The notes under the pieces: generated by a model | Seen by the model: only the letters and a program-made list of their open reading frames with translations | What the model was told of the DNA's origin: nothing | Database searches by the model: none | NCBI GenBank assembly: GCA_013397435.1 | Contig: VZRG01000731.1 | Span: 236,403 to 300,402 of the forward strand | Direction: 5' to 3' | DNA: 64,000 nt | DNA from: Erythrocercus mccallii | Lineage: Eukaryota; Chordata; Aves; Passeriformes; Dicruridae | Part shown: piece by piece, positions 1 through 13,480 of the stretch | How positions within the stretch are numbered: position 1 is the first letter of the stretch | Layout: each line of letters opens with the position of its first letter | Made by a program: the position numbers and the translations under genes

Positions 1-911
1 AGAGGTTTATGCTCTGAGCTTTATGCTCTGAGAAGAGTTTTGTTGAATTGCTGAGATTACCCACAGGTTATAAAATTAAGGAGAAATGTAATTATTTCCA
101 ATCATCCCATGCTCTGGAGTTTTTCTAGGCTGTTTTGATAGATTTTGTTCTATGGTTACATTAAAAAATATTCTTATCACTTAAGCTAGGATTTTTTGCA
201 GAGAAGCTTTTTCCACTGGAAGTTTGCTTGTCCTTTGTATTTAAAATGCTGACAGAAAAATCTAGCCAAAACTCTAAGTACTTCCACACCCGTAAATACT
301 AACTAAAAATAAGGAAGTAACCTTCCCAATAATAACTCTGTGACTTGAGCACCTCTGCTCAAGTCAAAGAATGATACCCCCTCTGCTGCAGTTTTTGGTG
401 CCAGAGCTGTGTGGCACACTGCATGCTGTGGGTCCCTGTCCCTGCTGCTGTCAGCTCTGCATGACAGAGCAGCAAGGCTGCTGTGGTATGAACCCATCAT
501 CCAAGCAAGGCTCATGGAACACAGAGGTGGAAGACAAATTTTGGAGTAGTGTCTGAAAGGAAAAGCCATAATCTCTTCAATAGACCCAGCAGATAAAAAG
601 AGGGACTGGGTTTTGACTATCATATAATGTCAGAAATTAGAAGGGATCAGAAGAGATCAGAAGCATCAAACCCAATTAGCCAGCTATTGAAGGAAAGGAT
701 GTCTTAATTATGCTCTTCCCTCCACACCTTGCTGCTACCATAGACCTGTTTAGGTGGAGTGACTGCAGGTAAATGCTCTTAATGCCCTTATTGCCACAGC
801 TCCTTAGTGAGATGTTGTCCTTCGTGGTCTGTGTCTTCTTTTTACATTGGATATATCCTTGTAATATGTCTACACAGGATAATTATGTATCCATTTGTTT
901 ATCAGACAGAG

Positions 912-1500
912 TTCTTGTGGTTGTGAGGGACCTCTAAAGGTCATCTGGTCCAACCTCACCTTGCTCAGGAAGGGCCACTTAAAGCCAGTTGCCCAGGACC
1001 TCGTGTAGATGGCTTTTGAATATTCCAGAGACAGAGACCACAGCCTCCATGGGCAATCTGTGCCATGATATTCAGAGGGAACCAGCTGTGTATCAGGTGA
1101 TATCTGTTGTAATGGATTCTGTCTCTGGGCACCTTTGAAAGAGCTGGCTCCATCCTTTTTACACCTTCCCTGCAGATGTTTGTACACACTGATGAGATCC
1201 CCTTGAGCTTTTTCTTCTCCAGGCTGGTCAGTCCTAGGTCTCTTGGCCTTGCCTCCTATATGAGGTGCTCCAGTCCCTTCATTGTCTTTGTGGTCCTTAG
1301 CTAGACTCTCAAATAGCTCAATATTACTCTTGTAGTGGGGAGCCCAGAACTGGACACAGCACTCAAAGTATAGCCTCCCCAGTGAAGCCTCAACCTGCTG
1401 GCAATACTTTGCCTAACACTTGCCTTCTTTGCAGTGAGGCCACTTTTCTGGCTCATGTTCACTTGAGCGTCCATCAGGACCTTCACAGCCTTTTCTATCA
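912..1500 (-). mobile_element. CR1 LINE fragment
   Basis: The plus strand reads as the complement of an avian CR1 3' half: the GACCTCTAAAGGTCATCTGG block, then the TTCTTCTCCAGGCTG block near 1211, and the AGCCCAGAACTGGACACAGC block near 1340. The match is imperfect, so the copy is old. Ends are approximate, and the ATTCTATG tail is missing. Confidence 0.8.
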
Positions 1501-2237
1501 AACTGCTTTTCAGCATTTTCAGCTATCAAATAGAATAGTTCTATAAATTTCCAAATTTCCAAAAGAACTAAGTAGATCCTAGTAATGCCATCTTCCCAGG
1601 TTAGTGAAAAAGAAGCATTATAAAGTGTGAATAGAATAGCCACATTTCTGCACAGGGAGCACATTATATATTTTGTAGCAATTAATAATAACACTGAATT
1701 GTTAAGGGGAGTCAGTAATGACCTGCTCAATTTGGCATTAAAATTGTGACTGAGTCTACGCCTGATCTGTGACAAACTTTGTGTTTTCAAGTATTGGGGT
1801 ACACTGTCCACTAACATTCTAAGCACATGGAGTAGGAGTATTTTTTTTGCCTGCCAACTTCTTTCCAGCTGCCTTAAAGTCTATAATACAAGTGGTAAAG
1901 AGAGTTCAAATAAAATTTTGTACCTTTTTAACAAAACTGAGATCCAGCACTAAGACTGCACCTCTGCAGCAGAGTTCAGACAACCCCTCCAGAATGTTGG
2001 ATATTTTGAATGTTCTCTAGCCCTGCAAACTCAGTGTTTCCTTGATGTCATTTTACATATCAGTGCATCAAAATATTAGCTCATGTGGGACGTTGGTGTT
2101 GGGGTGGCCTGGAGAGCACTGCTGCCCATGAAAGCAATTATTCTACTTCCCCCACCTTCCAAAATATTTCCAGAATAGGTAGGGAACCATTCTAAGGCTG
2201 AGATGAAATTATCAGATGACAGCTGCTGGCCTCTGGA

Positions 2238-2316
2238 TTTTTTTTGTTTTGTTTTGGTTTGGTTTGGTTTGGTTTTTTGTTTGTTTGTTTGTTTGTTTGT
2301 TTGTTTGTTTGTTTTG
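2238..2316. repeat. T-rich (TTTG)n / (GGTTT)n microsatellite
   Basis: A T run passes into TTTTG and GGTTT units and then about nine uninterrupted TTTG units. It may derive from the tail of a retroposed element, but none is recognisable beside it. Confidence 0.95.
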
Positions 2317-5300
2317 TAGTGGGACTGATAGACAGCTTTCTTGTGCCACTGCTTGAAGCTTGAAGCCATGCAGCAAGCTCTTTGGAGAGGCTGTTCATGA
2401 GGTGGCCCTGGAGCAATCTGGATCACTGGACTTGCATGTGGCAAGAAGAAAACTCCTGTCAGCCAGCTTGTACATGTTCCCTGCCCCTTTCTTCTCCCCA
2501 GCTCCTGGGAACACTTCCTGTGGCAGTAGTTTGTGGGGACTTCTGTGCTAGTTTTTGTAAAGCGGATTTCTAACTTTTACAGGGAAAATACGGATTTTCA
2601 TTTGTTTCTGAACTAATAATTGAAAATTTTAAATGGAAACAAAAACTGCATATGCTAGCTACAATTGTCTATATTTTCTCAAACTATCTATTACCTAGAT
2701 AATTGTGGGGAACAATGCAAAGTCCTTTTTGAATAGGACGTCTTCCCCAGCTGAACATCAGAATGAGCAGCTGGAAACCCCCATCAGAGAACCCTCCTAG
2801 GGCAGCTCCTCTAAAGCAGGCAGCAAGCAGCTATCAGAAGATGCCCATTAACACAACCAGCCGCATGGTGGAGCTAGGTTTGAGGAGACGGCTGTCAAAG
2901 CATGCCAGGAGATGTGCCTTCTGGCTTGGGAGGAGAGGTGCTGCCTCCCAGAGTGCTGGCAGGTTTCCTGCATGTAGTCTTCCAGACATAAATGAGCAGT
3001 AAGTAGGCTTTCAAAGAGAGAGCAAACACACAGAGAAGAAGCAGTTGTCAACAGGGAAGAGGTTTAGCATGCTCTTCTGCAAAGCTAAATATTGAGATTG
3101 AGTGCCAGTGAGCGCAGGACCCCAACTACACACCTAACTGCTGCAATGGGAACATAAGATTAGGGGAAAAGTTTAATTTCCTAGATATTGCATATCGTGA
3201 GTAATTTCCACCAAGAAACCATATTTCATCGGGATCTAAAACACAGCCTATGACTTGGAATAAGGCTGCAGTTGTTTCTGTGGACACTGCTGGCTGTGAC
3301 TGAGAGGTTTAACTGAGCAGTAGCATCCTGTGTTTCCAGAAAAAAAAAAAAAAAAAGAAAAAGGATGACTGGAGCAACTCCTTTCAGATAACTTTTCTGT
3401 TCACTGCAATGAAATCAGTTCAAAATTAATTGTCATGTTAAGTATCAGTTAACCACACCATTTGAAGGAGATATGGAGTCTCTCTCCTGATGGAGTTTCC
3501 CAGCAGCCACGCAGAAGAAGCTGTAGGTGGCACCATGGCACTCTGCAGGAGGGCAGTCTGGTGCTGGGCAGTCCTGACTCATAACTGAGCTGGTGAATAG
3601 AAACCACAGACTCAGTGGAGACGCCACTTTTATGTCACATTGCAATCTCCCTCCCTCCAGCAGCCCTCCTGGCCTCTATACATTACTCAGACCTGGCTTT
3701 TCCCACCAGATAACCGCTTATTCACCCTCTTCCTTCCACCCATCACAAACACTTCATTGTACAGCATTGATACCACTAGGTTTTGCTGGAATTTTGTTCT
3801 AGCTATACTTTTTAAGAGAGGGCTAAAATCTGTGATTGAGAACAATGACTCACTTAAGGAAAGGGACAGCCAGAGATATTATTAGTTCCTATTAAGTGAC
3901 AATGCCAAAACTTCACAGGATCAGATTCTATATGACCGGATATATTTAGCAATTTAGCAGTACTGTAAGTGAGGATGTGCATCATTTCCTAGGATTGTCA
4001 AGCCTTTGATGGAACTATTGGAATGCAATGAATAATATTATTACAATACTGTACTTTCTTAAACATAGTGGGCATAATTAAGTCCCACCCACAGAGGTCA
4101 GGTCCATTTGACTCACTATTGTTAAGAGACTTCCATTTATTTTAACAATGGTTTGTTTAGACTATTAAGTTAATGGATTTCTTGCCTATGTGGAAGGTGT
4201 CATTTTACTATGTCAGGGACCATGTGGAGTTCTGGAGTAAAGCTATAAATAGACTACAGATACTATTGGATCTGGTTGTCACTTAACAAAAGTTAAATCT
4301 GCTTTCATTAAATCAGTGAAATTGTTATTTGCATCAGAGTATTATCTGGTCTGGTATATTTAGAATGAGTCTATACCTTTAAAGGTAGGATTGCTAAACC
4401 AATAACTGTAGGCTGTATGAAACAATAACACTTAAAAAATTCAGGTTTCTTATATATTTTGCTTACTCCTTTCATCACAGTGAACTAGTTTAGAGAAAAT
4501 ATGTATTTCTCACTTTTACGTCAGTTTTACCATCTGGAGCTTTTGCAGAAGCCCAGAACTGATACACTGTATATGTATCAAGCATTGCATTGGGACTTAT
4601 AAGGGGATCCTATCACAAGAAAAACAGTTTAAAGTATTATTAACAATAACAGTAAAATAATTATTAATGAAAGCCATTAGCAAAAAGCAATCTCTGATTT
4701 TTAGCTGATTAGTCTATGGATTTGATAGCTATCTGTGTAAAATTAGTTTCATGGGTTTGCTGATATGGCCACTTAGATCCAGATCTTCAGAGGCATTTCA
4801 GTTTGGAAATGCAGGGCAAGCCTGGTGCTTGTGTTTATTATTAGGAGCCTAAATAACTATGTGGAGTCAGAGATCCTGCTAATGGAAACACCTAATGTTA
4901 CAGTGAACAGCCTGGTTGTCAAGCTTAGGAAAAAAAAAGTGAAAACCAAAACTTCTTTTTTCTCTTAAAATAAGGAAAGAGGGCTAAAAGGTTCCATCCA
5001 GCAATACAGAAAATAACAGCAGGTGAGTGGCTTTCCACTTAGAGGCTCATGCTCCTGCAGATGCTTTTGCAGGGTGACCTACCCAAGGTGCACAGGTGGA
5101 CAGGACAGTCAGTAGCTGCAGTGGGGATGCAGGTGGACAGCCCTCCTCACCCCTTCAGTGAAAGAGCCACAGAATGGCAAGAAAGCAGCAATTCTAGGCA
5201 ATGCATCTTCTAGCTTTCTTAAGGCAAAGAACTGAAGCACCACAAAGACCTGACGTCTCTGAAGGAGATATTCTGTAACCCTGCAAACCCAGTCTGCTCC

Positions 5301-8300
5301 ACTGCCCACCACGTGCCATCCTCATTGTTTTGCCTGGAGAAGCAGACTTAATCAGCTGGGGCTGCAAGTGTATATTATACTACTTTTCTTTCATACTTGC
5401 ATGAGAGAAACACATCAGCACATATTACTGCATGTAATACTGGTGAATGTGCTGGATAACCAAGGCAGAGGATGCTGGCAGCATCTGTCTGTATGAACAG
5501 CCAAGATGCAAAGGAGTAGAAGGAACAGTGCAGATCATTGTACAGATCTCTGCAATTTTTCTCCTCAAGCTGAAGGCAAGAGGGCAGGGTTCAACACAAT
5601 ACTGGAATTTGTCTAGATTTCATTCATGATTGATTTTACTGTGTTGCTTACATAAAACATCTAATCCTGCCTCCTAGCTTGGTAAATCACAGTTTGCAGT
5701 GCTCTTCTTAGGCATCAACCCAGAAGATCATGATGAAAAGCAAATCTCATTACCCATCAGCAATGCAAGACACAGAAAATGGAAAGTAAAGAGAATGATA
5801 ATGTTACCACCTTGGTGGAATCAGTTTTATCTTAATTTTTATCCAGTATTAATTCTTGAACACACAAATGCACTATCCCAGGGGTGTGGTAAATGAGATA
5901 GGAATTGGAATACAGGATTTTCTGTTTTAGAGGAGCCCAGATCTCAGGCTGAAGGTGTGGGATTAGTGGGTCAGGGGCCATGCTTATTCCAGTGTCCCCA
6001 GTTAAGCCCTCTAGTAAGTAGGCAGGATTTACAAAGAGATATTGAACCTTCCAGAATAGCACTCTCTCTCACATATCTTAGCCAATAATATCAGTGTGAG
6101 GCACTTAAAAACATGCTCTTATTTACTGATCTAAGCAGGAGATTAACTCTTCTGGCAATTTATTCCCAGTGGGAAGACAGACTATCTGGGACATCTGACC
6201 TTGTACATCCTCCCTTAGTACTGGGGAGGTGCAGCTTTCTCTTTCATTCTTTTGTGCAAAAACAAGGACAGTGCTGAAAATATGTGGGGCAGGAGCGGAG
6301 GGGGAGGCAAGGCTGGCCCCTAATTCTGGCACTTCAGTCACCAAGTTGTATGTGTAACTTTGGTCTTGTTTCTTCAGACAGTTGGGCTTTTTTCTTAGAG
6401 TAATTTGCTCTTTGCTGAGATTGAGGTAGGATATGGCCAAACAGCTCCATGGGGAGGAAGGGGAAGGGTGAGCAGAAGAAGCACTAGGGTGGCGGTCATT
6501 CACCGAAGCCTTTAATCCTCAGAGTGTCTGAGGAACTGGTGCTAGCTAAATATTGGCTGTCCTCCAACATTCTGCACCTGGAATACTGCCCTGCTGGGGA
6601 AGGGCTGAACTAGGTGTTCAAACCAGCCCCTGCAGTCCTCAAAGATGAAGTAAAGTAGGGTCTCCTAGGGACACAGCACCATCTTTCCTAGGCCCTCCTT
6701 CACTTACAGCTGAATTCCGCCCTTGACAAAGCAGGGACACAGGATCATTGCTCTAGCCTGCAAATGGTGGATGGAAGCCTTGCTGTCAGAGCGCACATGA
6801 CCCCATCTCTCTTTGACCAGTTCTGATTCGGAATCTCGTGTTTTGCAGCAGTAGCAGAACAAACGCAATCAGGAAGGCCATGTGAAATCAATTTTTATTT
6901 AATTATTCATTGCATATTTCCATGGTGTACTGAGAAATTAATTCCAAATCCTATAGTATCCAGCTACTTTCAGCTGCTTTCCTGAAGGCAAGCATGTGAC
7001 TCTGGTTTCAATTGCTACTGTAAATATACAATTATTTATAAACTACCTCAGAGGGACCATATGGTCCCCTTTTGAATAAAAATGCACAGACGGAGCTGAA
7101 AAAAAAATCAGTGAAAGAGAGGCATAGTAAATTGATATGTAGCAAACCATCTGCTTCCATGTATGAGTGATGTTATAACAAACTGCAGGAGGCGCGGTTA
7201 TGACAACTGTAGAGAGCCAACTCCTTCTTGATGTTTGCGGATCTGCTGGTCTTCTACCTAGTATCAATTTTGTGTTGTCATATGCTCCAGCAATATACCA
7301 GGAAAGCCATATTGGCTACCTTCTACATGCCTGGGACTAACAACCCTCTGCAGTATCTATTGCATATGCCTACCCAGTGAACACACCTCAATTTGATTTA
7401 AGTTGCTTTGATTTTCACTAGGTCTATGAAACACTATGATAGGTGGTGATTTTTGCTAGGTCTATGATACACTGAGTATCACTAATTGACTGTGCTAAAA
7501 TTAAAATGTTTTAAATGAGGTTGTTTCTGTAAAACAGTAAGAAAACTGATGTAGACCTCATTTATTAAAATATTTCCCATACAGGTCCAAAACTGACTGT
7601 GACTTTGCTTGGATGATATCAGAGTAATGTTTGTGTTAGTTCTCAGTTACTACAAAGGAGCTGTGAAAGCTGCAGAAATCTGGTTTATGTCATTGCTATC
7701 ATAATGTTGGGATATCGTAAGTACAGGTGGGAGCGTTGTTGATGTCACTTGGGTTACGGTGCAGCAATGTGACCCTTTAAATGGGTCGCTGGCTCCACAG
7801 AGAGAGAGTGGCTCAGTACCAGCAAAAGAGCAGCATAGTTGGTTGTGGGTGTGAGCACCTTGTCCTGTGCTTTGCTCCATTCAGCATTACAGGAGCTAGT
7901 CTGCTTGCAGGCCCTTGAAAGCACAAGGGCAGTGACTGAAAACTATGGGTTTGTTATGGCAAGAAAAGAATGACAGGCAGGACAGCAGTCTTAGCACCGA
8001 CCCCATGAGTTTGGGAACAGTTCAGTGAGCCTGTCTGCCACATGCAGTGAGTTACTTTTGCTCTCATGGTTTGTGAACTCATCTAAGGGTCAAGAAGCTG
8101 TCTCTGCTCTTCCTGCCCAGCCTCTGAAAGCAGGCAGGCAGAGAGTGAGTATCACCTCTGTGCATGAGGAAAGGAAGTCTCAGGTCTGAACTGCCCCCAT
8201 GAAAATCCAATTGTGACTACACTGCCTGGGCAAGGAGGAGAGGGGAGACTCTTGAAAATACTTGGGATCTTTATAAAAACTTAAGAAAAATATATTTTTG

Positions 8301-11300
8301 TTTAAAAAGGCAAATAGAATGAACATTTAAAGAATATAAACAGTGTCCATTTTCTGAATTATTATAGTTATCCTAATAATGTAACAATATTATGAATGGT
8401 ATAGGGATCAATATTACTAAAATGCATTCAAATGGTTCATGTTTTGACATGGGAATTCCAGCTGTGGGGCAGAGACTGAGACAGACAGAAGAGGACAGAA
8501 GCATTAAGAAGGGGATTATAAATAAACTGATTTGCTTTTTTGTCTTCCCCAGTCTTCCTCAAGGCTGTCAAACACAGGACCACGTCAAAAAAGCCTTTGG
8601 GCCAACATCTCTTTGCCTGGCCAGCTCTGAGGAAATGTTGAGTCTCTTGGGAGCACTTTGTTTCTTTGCAGTGTGATTTATACCTCTCTTCAGAGTACAT
8701 TGAACAGAGACTTCACCATCTTGACTGTGTACTGGGGAGCAGTTGGAGACTCTCTCATGAGAACCAGCAGCATAAAATACTGGAATGAGAGAGCAACACA
8801 TTACTAAAAATGAAAGCATGGCTCATCTAGAAACCTATATTTCCACACAAAGCTTTCTGATGCTCTGTCAATCTTTCCTTACTTCAACCAGTAGTAAAGC
8901 TATGTATATGCAACCTTTTCTTCTTACTCCCCTTCTAGGTTTCACAGGTGAGGTGCAGCTTGCTGGAGCATCTCTTTACAGAGTTTACCAAACTTCTTTG
9001 GCTGTAAATCAGAGGACAGAAAGGATGATCCTTGTAAAAGCACTATCTTCTGACTTGAAACAGAAAAAGCAGTAGGCATATAGCATCTTGCAGAAAAGTT
9101 AAGGCTCTCACAAGCAATGTCAACTGGGCTGCTAAGTGACTTGCACATATTAGTGCAGTTTCCCTGGAGCTGACAACAAATAGATATATTTTCTATAGCA
9201 TGCAGTATTGCTGCAAAGTGGTGAAATGCTAAACTACTGGTGTCTGTGCTGATTTGCCTCCTGACTTGGATAAGAATGACAAATTTGTGTTAGGGATTAG
9301 TCTTCTAGACAAATTCTATAGGCAGTGATGGTTTTGCTCTGCTGACTGCGGAGACAAGGAAAAATAGCAATAGCTAAGGACAGACTGATAAATATGAGTG
9401 TGTATGGAAAATAATGTTTGTCACAAGAACAGAGAAGACTTTGGTGCCTAGTTGTGCAATTCTCAGTAGCCATCATTAGCCATGTTGGCTACCTCCTCAC
9501 AGCTTAGGCCTTGTGCATTTGATGTCATTTCACTCAGCTCTGTTATCACGATTGCACTTGCCTTTAATTTTTTTTATTCTCAGTGGAGATTTGAAGTAAT
9601 ATTGTCCTAAGAGACCTGGAGCTCATACAACTCCAGTAAATTTTCATTCCTAAAGATATTTTCCGTTGTAGTGCTGTTTATTTTCCTCATTTTTGTTGAC
9701 CCTCTGCATTGTTTACAGAGTCAGTTTAGATACTTTTTAATTTCTTTCCAAGGTTGAAACATAAAATATAAATCCATTATCAGCTCTAAAAGACACAAAG
9801 GCTTGAAACCTATCTAGCATTTCTCTTATCCCCTCCAGCTCCTCAAAGGAATTAATATATAACGTAGTAGAAATCCATTAAGGCAGTTCTTCAGAAGTCT
9901 AAAACATTTTATCAGGTTATATACATCTAAGGCTAATTCCATTGATCACAGTAGATCTCAACCGTTTCACAGCAGGGTGTGAACCTTGGAAAGTCTGTGG
10001 AAATACTGCCTGGAAATAGCTCTGTGTATCTAATTAGTAAATTAGTTTGGTGTGCCTACTACTTAGTAGTGCTTGCTAGTACCCTTTGTGAAATAAGCTC
10101 TGTACCAACTCAAGATGTTTGTGGCTAGATGTCTTTGCTCATGAGACTTGGCACTTGAAATTTTTGCGAGACATTAAATAATTCTTTAAAAAATGCACAG
10201 CATTTGTATATGGGTGCTATATAGCTTATCTGGTCCATTGTAATTAGAGTGTGGGCTTTCTGTCTTGGACTCATCCAGATCTTCCTGGAAGGCCTCTGGG
10301 ATTGAAAATTTGCTGAGGTGATCCATAGCAAGGATACATGAAATCTCTTTTGTGGCTTTGAGCCATAGAACATCCCAAAGTTGGTACTGCCCCAGCAAGG
10401 CAGCAGAGGTGTTACCAGCTTTGTGTTGGGACAATGCTGCCTTTGCTGGAGGTCCACTGATGCAGCACCTATAAAGCCATGGGGCTGGAAACACTGCATG
10501 TTCTTCTTGTGGGTAAATGTCCTCTTCCTGTCCATCCCGTTATGAAAAGTATCTCTCAGAACTGGCTTTTATGAATCCTGCTCTTTGTGGGGTTGTGTTC
10601 CTGTCTCAACTGTGCCAACCACATTGTTTCCTCAAGGGTAAGTGCGTAGGTAAAGAGTGTGTTGCGAGACTCCTTTTCTAGCTATTAGTTTTGACCTATT
10701 TTGTTTATTGGTATCTGGACTGTTTGTCCAGATGTGAGTAAAATAAAAAATACCCCCAAAAAGATGCTTTCCAATTTTAGACAACTGTTTTGAGCCCTCA
10801 GTGGTGTTCAGTTGCCTGAGAGGAAGTATTGCTTATTTCTGCAGTAAACATAACTAGTGGTCTCTTGTGCTTAGGAGGGTTGTAATGTAAATATAGAAAT
10901 GTTCTTGCTTGAATGAACTGATTTATTACTGTGCTCTCTTTTAGGATAGTGAAGTTGTCCCCAGAGAGGTTAAGGCGTTGGTGACGTTCTTGGCTACATG
11001 CTGAGGTGGAGCCTCACTTGCTCAGTGCTTTAGCTGCTTGCATGAGGTTTGCAGACTGCATGGGGTACATCATCTGCTCTGGTACACCTGCTCATCACAC
11101 TATATCTAAACTCATACTCTGGTCATCCACAAGGACAAGCTTTTTCCTCCCAGCTGTCCAGAGCATGAGTCCTACCAAGAGCTGAATTTGCCCTGGTGTA
11201 ATTTGTAGTAGGCAGGGACATGCCAGAATACTACATGAAGATAATTAGGTGGCATGCATTTATCTGAGCACATTACCCACTCCTTAGAGAGCACTCTGCA

Positions 11301-12158
11301 TCTTGGTGGGCACTGGCAGCTTTGTACAAAAGATTTCAGGCCATTCTTTATTTTTTGGCCCAGAGCAGGGGCGAGAATATCATCCCCTCTCTGCGTGAGA
11401 CTGGTCTAAATAGTGTAGCCAGTAATCACATGTTAATTTAAGACATCAGCATCCCATGTGAGGATGACACGTCTGCTTTTGTAGTGATAATGAATGCATT
11501 TTGAAGCCAGCAACACAGCTAGGACTCATTTATTTCGTCTTACTTGTCAACTGAGTTTAATTGTTCCACAACCAGAACTCTTTGAAAAAACAATTTCTGC
11601 ATCTCCTAGTACCCGAATTCCTAGGGTTTGTTCCATTAACTACAGGGACTGTGGATTCTGGTTAAAATAATCTGCCTCTGGAAATGGAGAAGTTGACCCT
11701 GCTTGTTCTACACAGAAAGATGCCAATTAGTTCTCTACTCAAGTAAAAATTCAACAAAGACTTGAATGTTCCTGTGCCTGTTGCTTTACAAGATTGTTTA
11801 TCAGTTTACAGGGAGGCCGCGCTGCCTTTTCAAAGTGCTGCTGGAGGGCTGCCAGCAATAGTAAGAGAAACTGTGCTCATTGTTTAAGTGCCACTGGATG
11901 CAGGAGTGGCAGACTGATGCCTGCTTTCCTTTCATTTTGTGATGATCTAATTGCAAGAGATATATAATTCCTTGTTATGTCAGGGAAGTTGTTTCTCCAG
12001 CATCTGGTAATTCTCTGATTATCTACAAACCGTATCTGAAAATTAATAGGAAATCCAGCTATTATGTAAGAAGTACTACAGGGAACTGCTACCTGCACTA
12101 AGCCTGAGAAGACTCAGACGCTGCCAGAACTGACTTTGTCAGTGAACATATAATTTTC

Positions 12159-12178
12159 TTTTTTTTTTTTTTTTTTTA
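12159..12178. repeat. Poly(T) run
   Basis: About 19 T in a row in intergenic DNA, with no recognisable element attached. Confidence 0.9.
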
Positions 12179-13229
12179 CATCCTAGTAAATTACAGGCTT
12201 TGGTTATGGTTTGAAGAAATGTGTTCTACAAATGTTGTAGCATCTGTATGCTGCTGTGTTACTGCAGCCATTGTACAGGTCATTAATCTGATCTCACATT
12301 GTAAAAATTTCTCCACCCTCTTCATGAGTTTCTTTGTTATTGTAAGACTTTCCAATACCTTGATGCCTAACTCTGCTATGTTCCCTTATAATTACCTGGG
12401 GTAGAACAACAGGTTTTTTATCCTCAATACACTTGGCTCCTGCAGTGGTCTGCACATCCAGCTCTGATGGGCTAGAACTGGTGGCCGGGGAGACATCTAG
12501 GCAATAGACTTCATCATCTGCTTACCAGGATAAGCTCATGACATGAGCCTGAAGAGGAGAAATGGTAGCTGCAGAAGTTCCCACACCTGATGCTTGGTTT
12601 TCACCTCTGTAATCACTCAAACACCTCTGTGCAAGGATTATTGCCATCCAGTGCTGTGCAAGGGGAATGGTTAAGCAAAACCCTCCTAAGCAAGGTGAGA
12701 GGAGCTGGCAGGTTTGCCTGGGCTGTGGGGCAGGTCTATAGCAGGCAGTAGCAAAGATGGTCCAGCTGTTGCAAAGCTTAAAGTGAGCACTGCTGGGAAA
12801 ATAGTGGGGCTTGGAAAGAATAATTTTTGGGAATTTACCTGAGCATGGTAGTGTCCAGGAAGGAAGACTATATGGGAGCATGTCATGGGCAGGGTCAGTA
12901 CTGGTACATTTTAAGAGTTTAGTCTGAAGTGATGATCTCCACCAAAACCAAGGTAAATTTCACCAGCTTTTCATAACTGGCAAGAGGACAGTGCTTAAGG
13001 TTTGCTGCCCAATGGGCAAACATTCTCCCAAGGGTACGTGTGTCCTAGGTAACCCAAAATGCTATTGTATTCCATATCCATCTGTGCCAAAAAAAACATT
13101 ACTGTCTGTTTATGGCCCAGCAGCACAGCCAGAACTGCAACTGCAGGACAGTCTCACACCGTTTTCCCTTTGTCTCCCTATATGCAGTTGGCAGTGGGGG
13201 CTGCTATCTTGGAAGTGGGCAGTACCCTG

Positions 13230-13480
13230 CCAATTTGGGTGTCTCTTTGTTCCTATGGAGTTTGTGAGATTTAGCAATTTTGTATTTAGTGATTATTGAC
13301 TGCTATTTTTTGCCTGTTGCTGTTTCACTTCTTAGTAAACTTACTTTTTCCACTTGTATCGACTGGTATTAGTTCTTTATTGGTGGAAAGGGATTTGTTG
13401 GAACTAAGGAGGGGTAACTCATTTTAGAGTGTCCACTTCTTTAAATTGTCTTAAACCAAGAAAATGTGGCAGGCAGGAGG
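13230..13480 (+). mobile_element. Possible LTR remnant
   Basis: The stretch has an LTR-like 3' layout: a T-rich segment, AGTAAACTTACTTTTTCCAC, then TTAGTTCTTTATTGGTGGAA, followed by AAATTGTCTTAAACCAAGA near 13444. It recalls the ends of avian endogenous retroviral LTRs. No internal retroviral genes, paired LTR or target-site duplication are visible, and the ends are guesses. Confidence 0.3.

Noticed and set aside
870..1826. Minus-strand frames over the 0.9-1.8 kb region
   Set aside because: They fall in or beside a CR1 3' fragment and do not follow a reverse transcriptase reading frame.
4329..4336. TTGCATCA, an amino-acid-response-like core
   Set aside because: It lies far downstream of the gene. 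It shows that this 8-mer occurs by chance in the window, as does the copy at 47617-47624.
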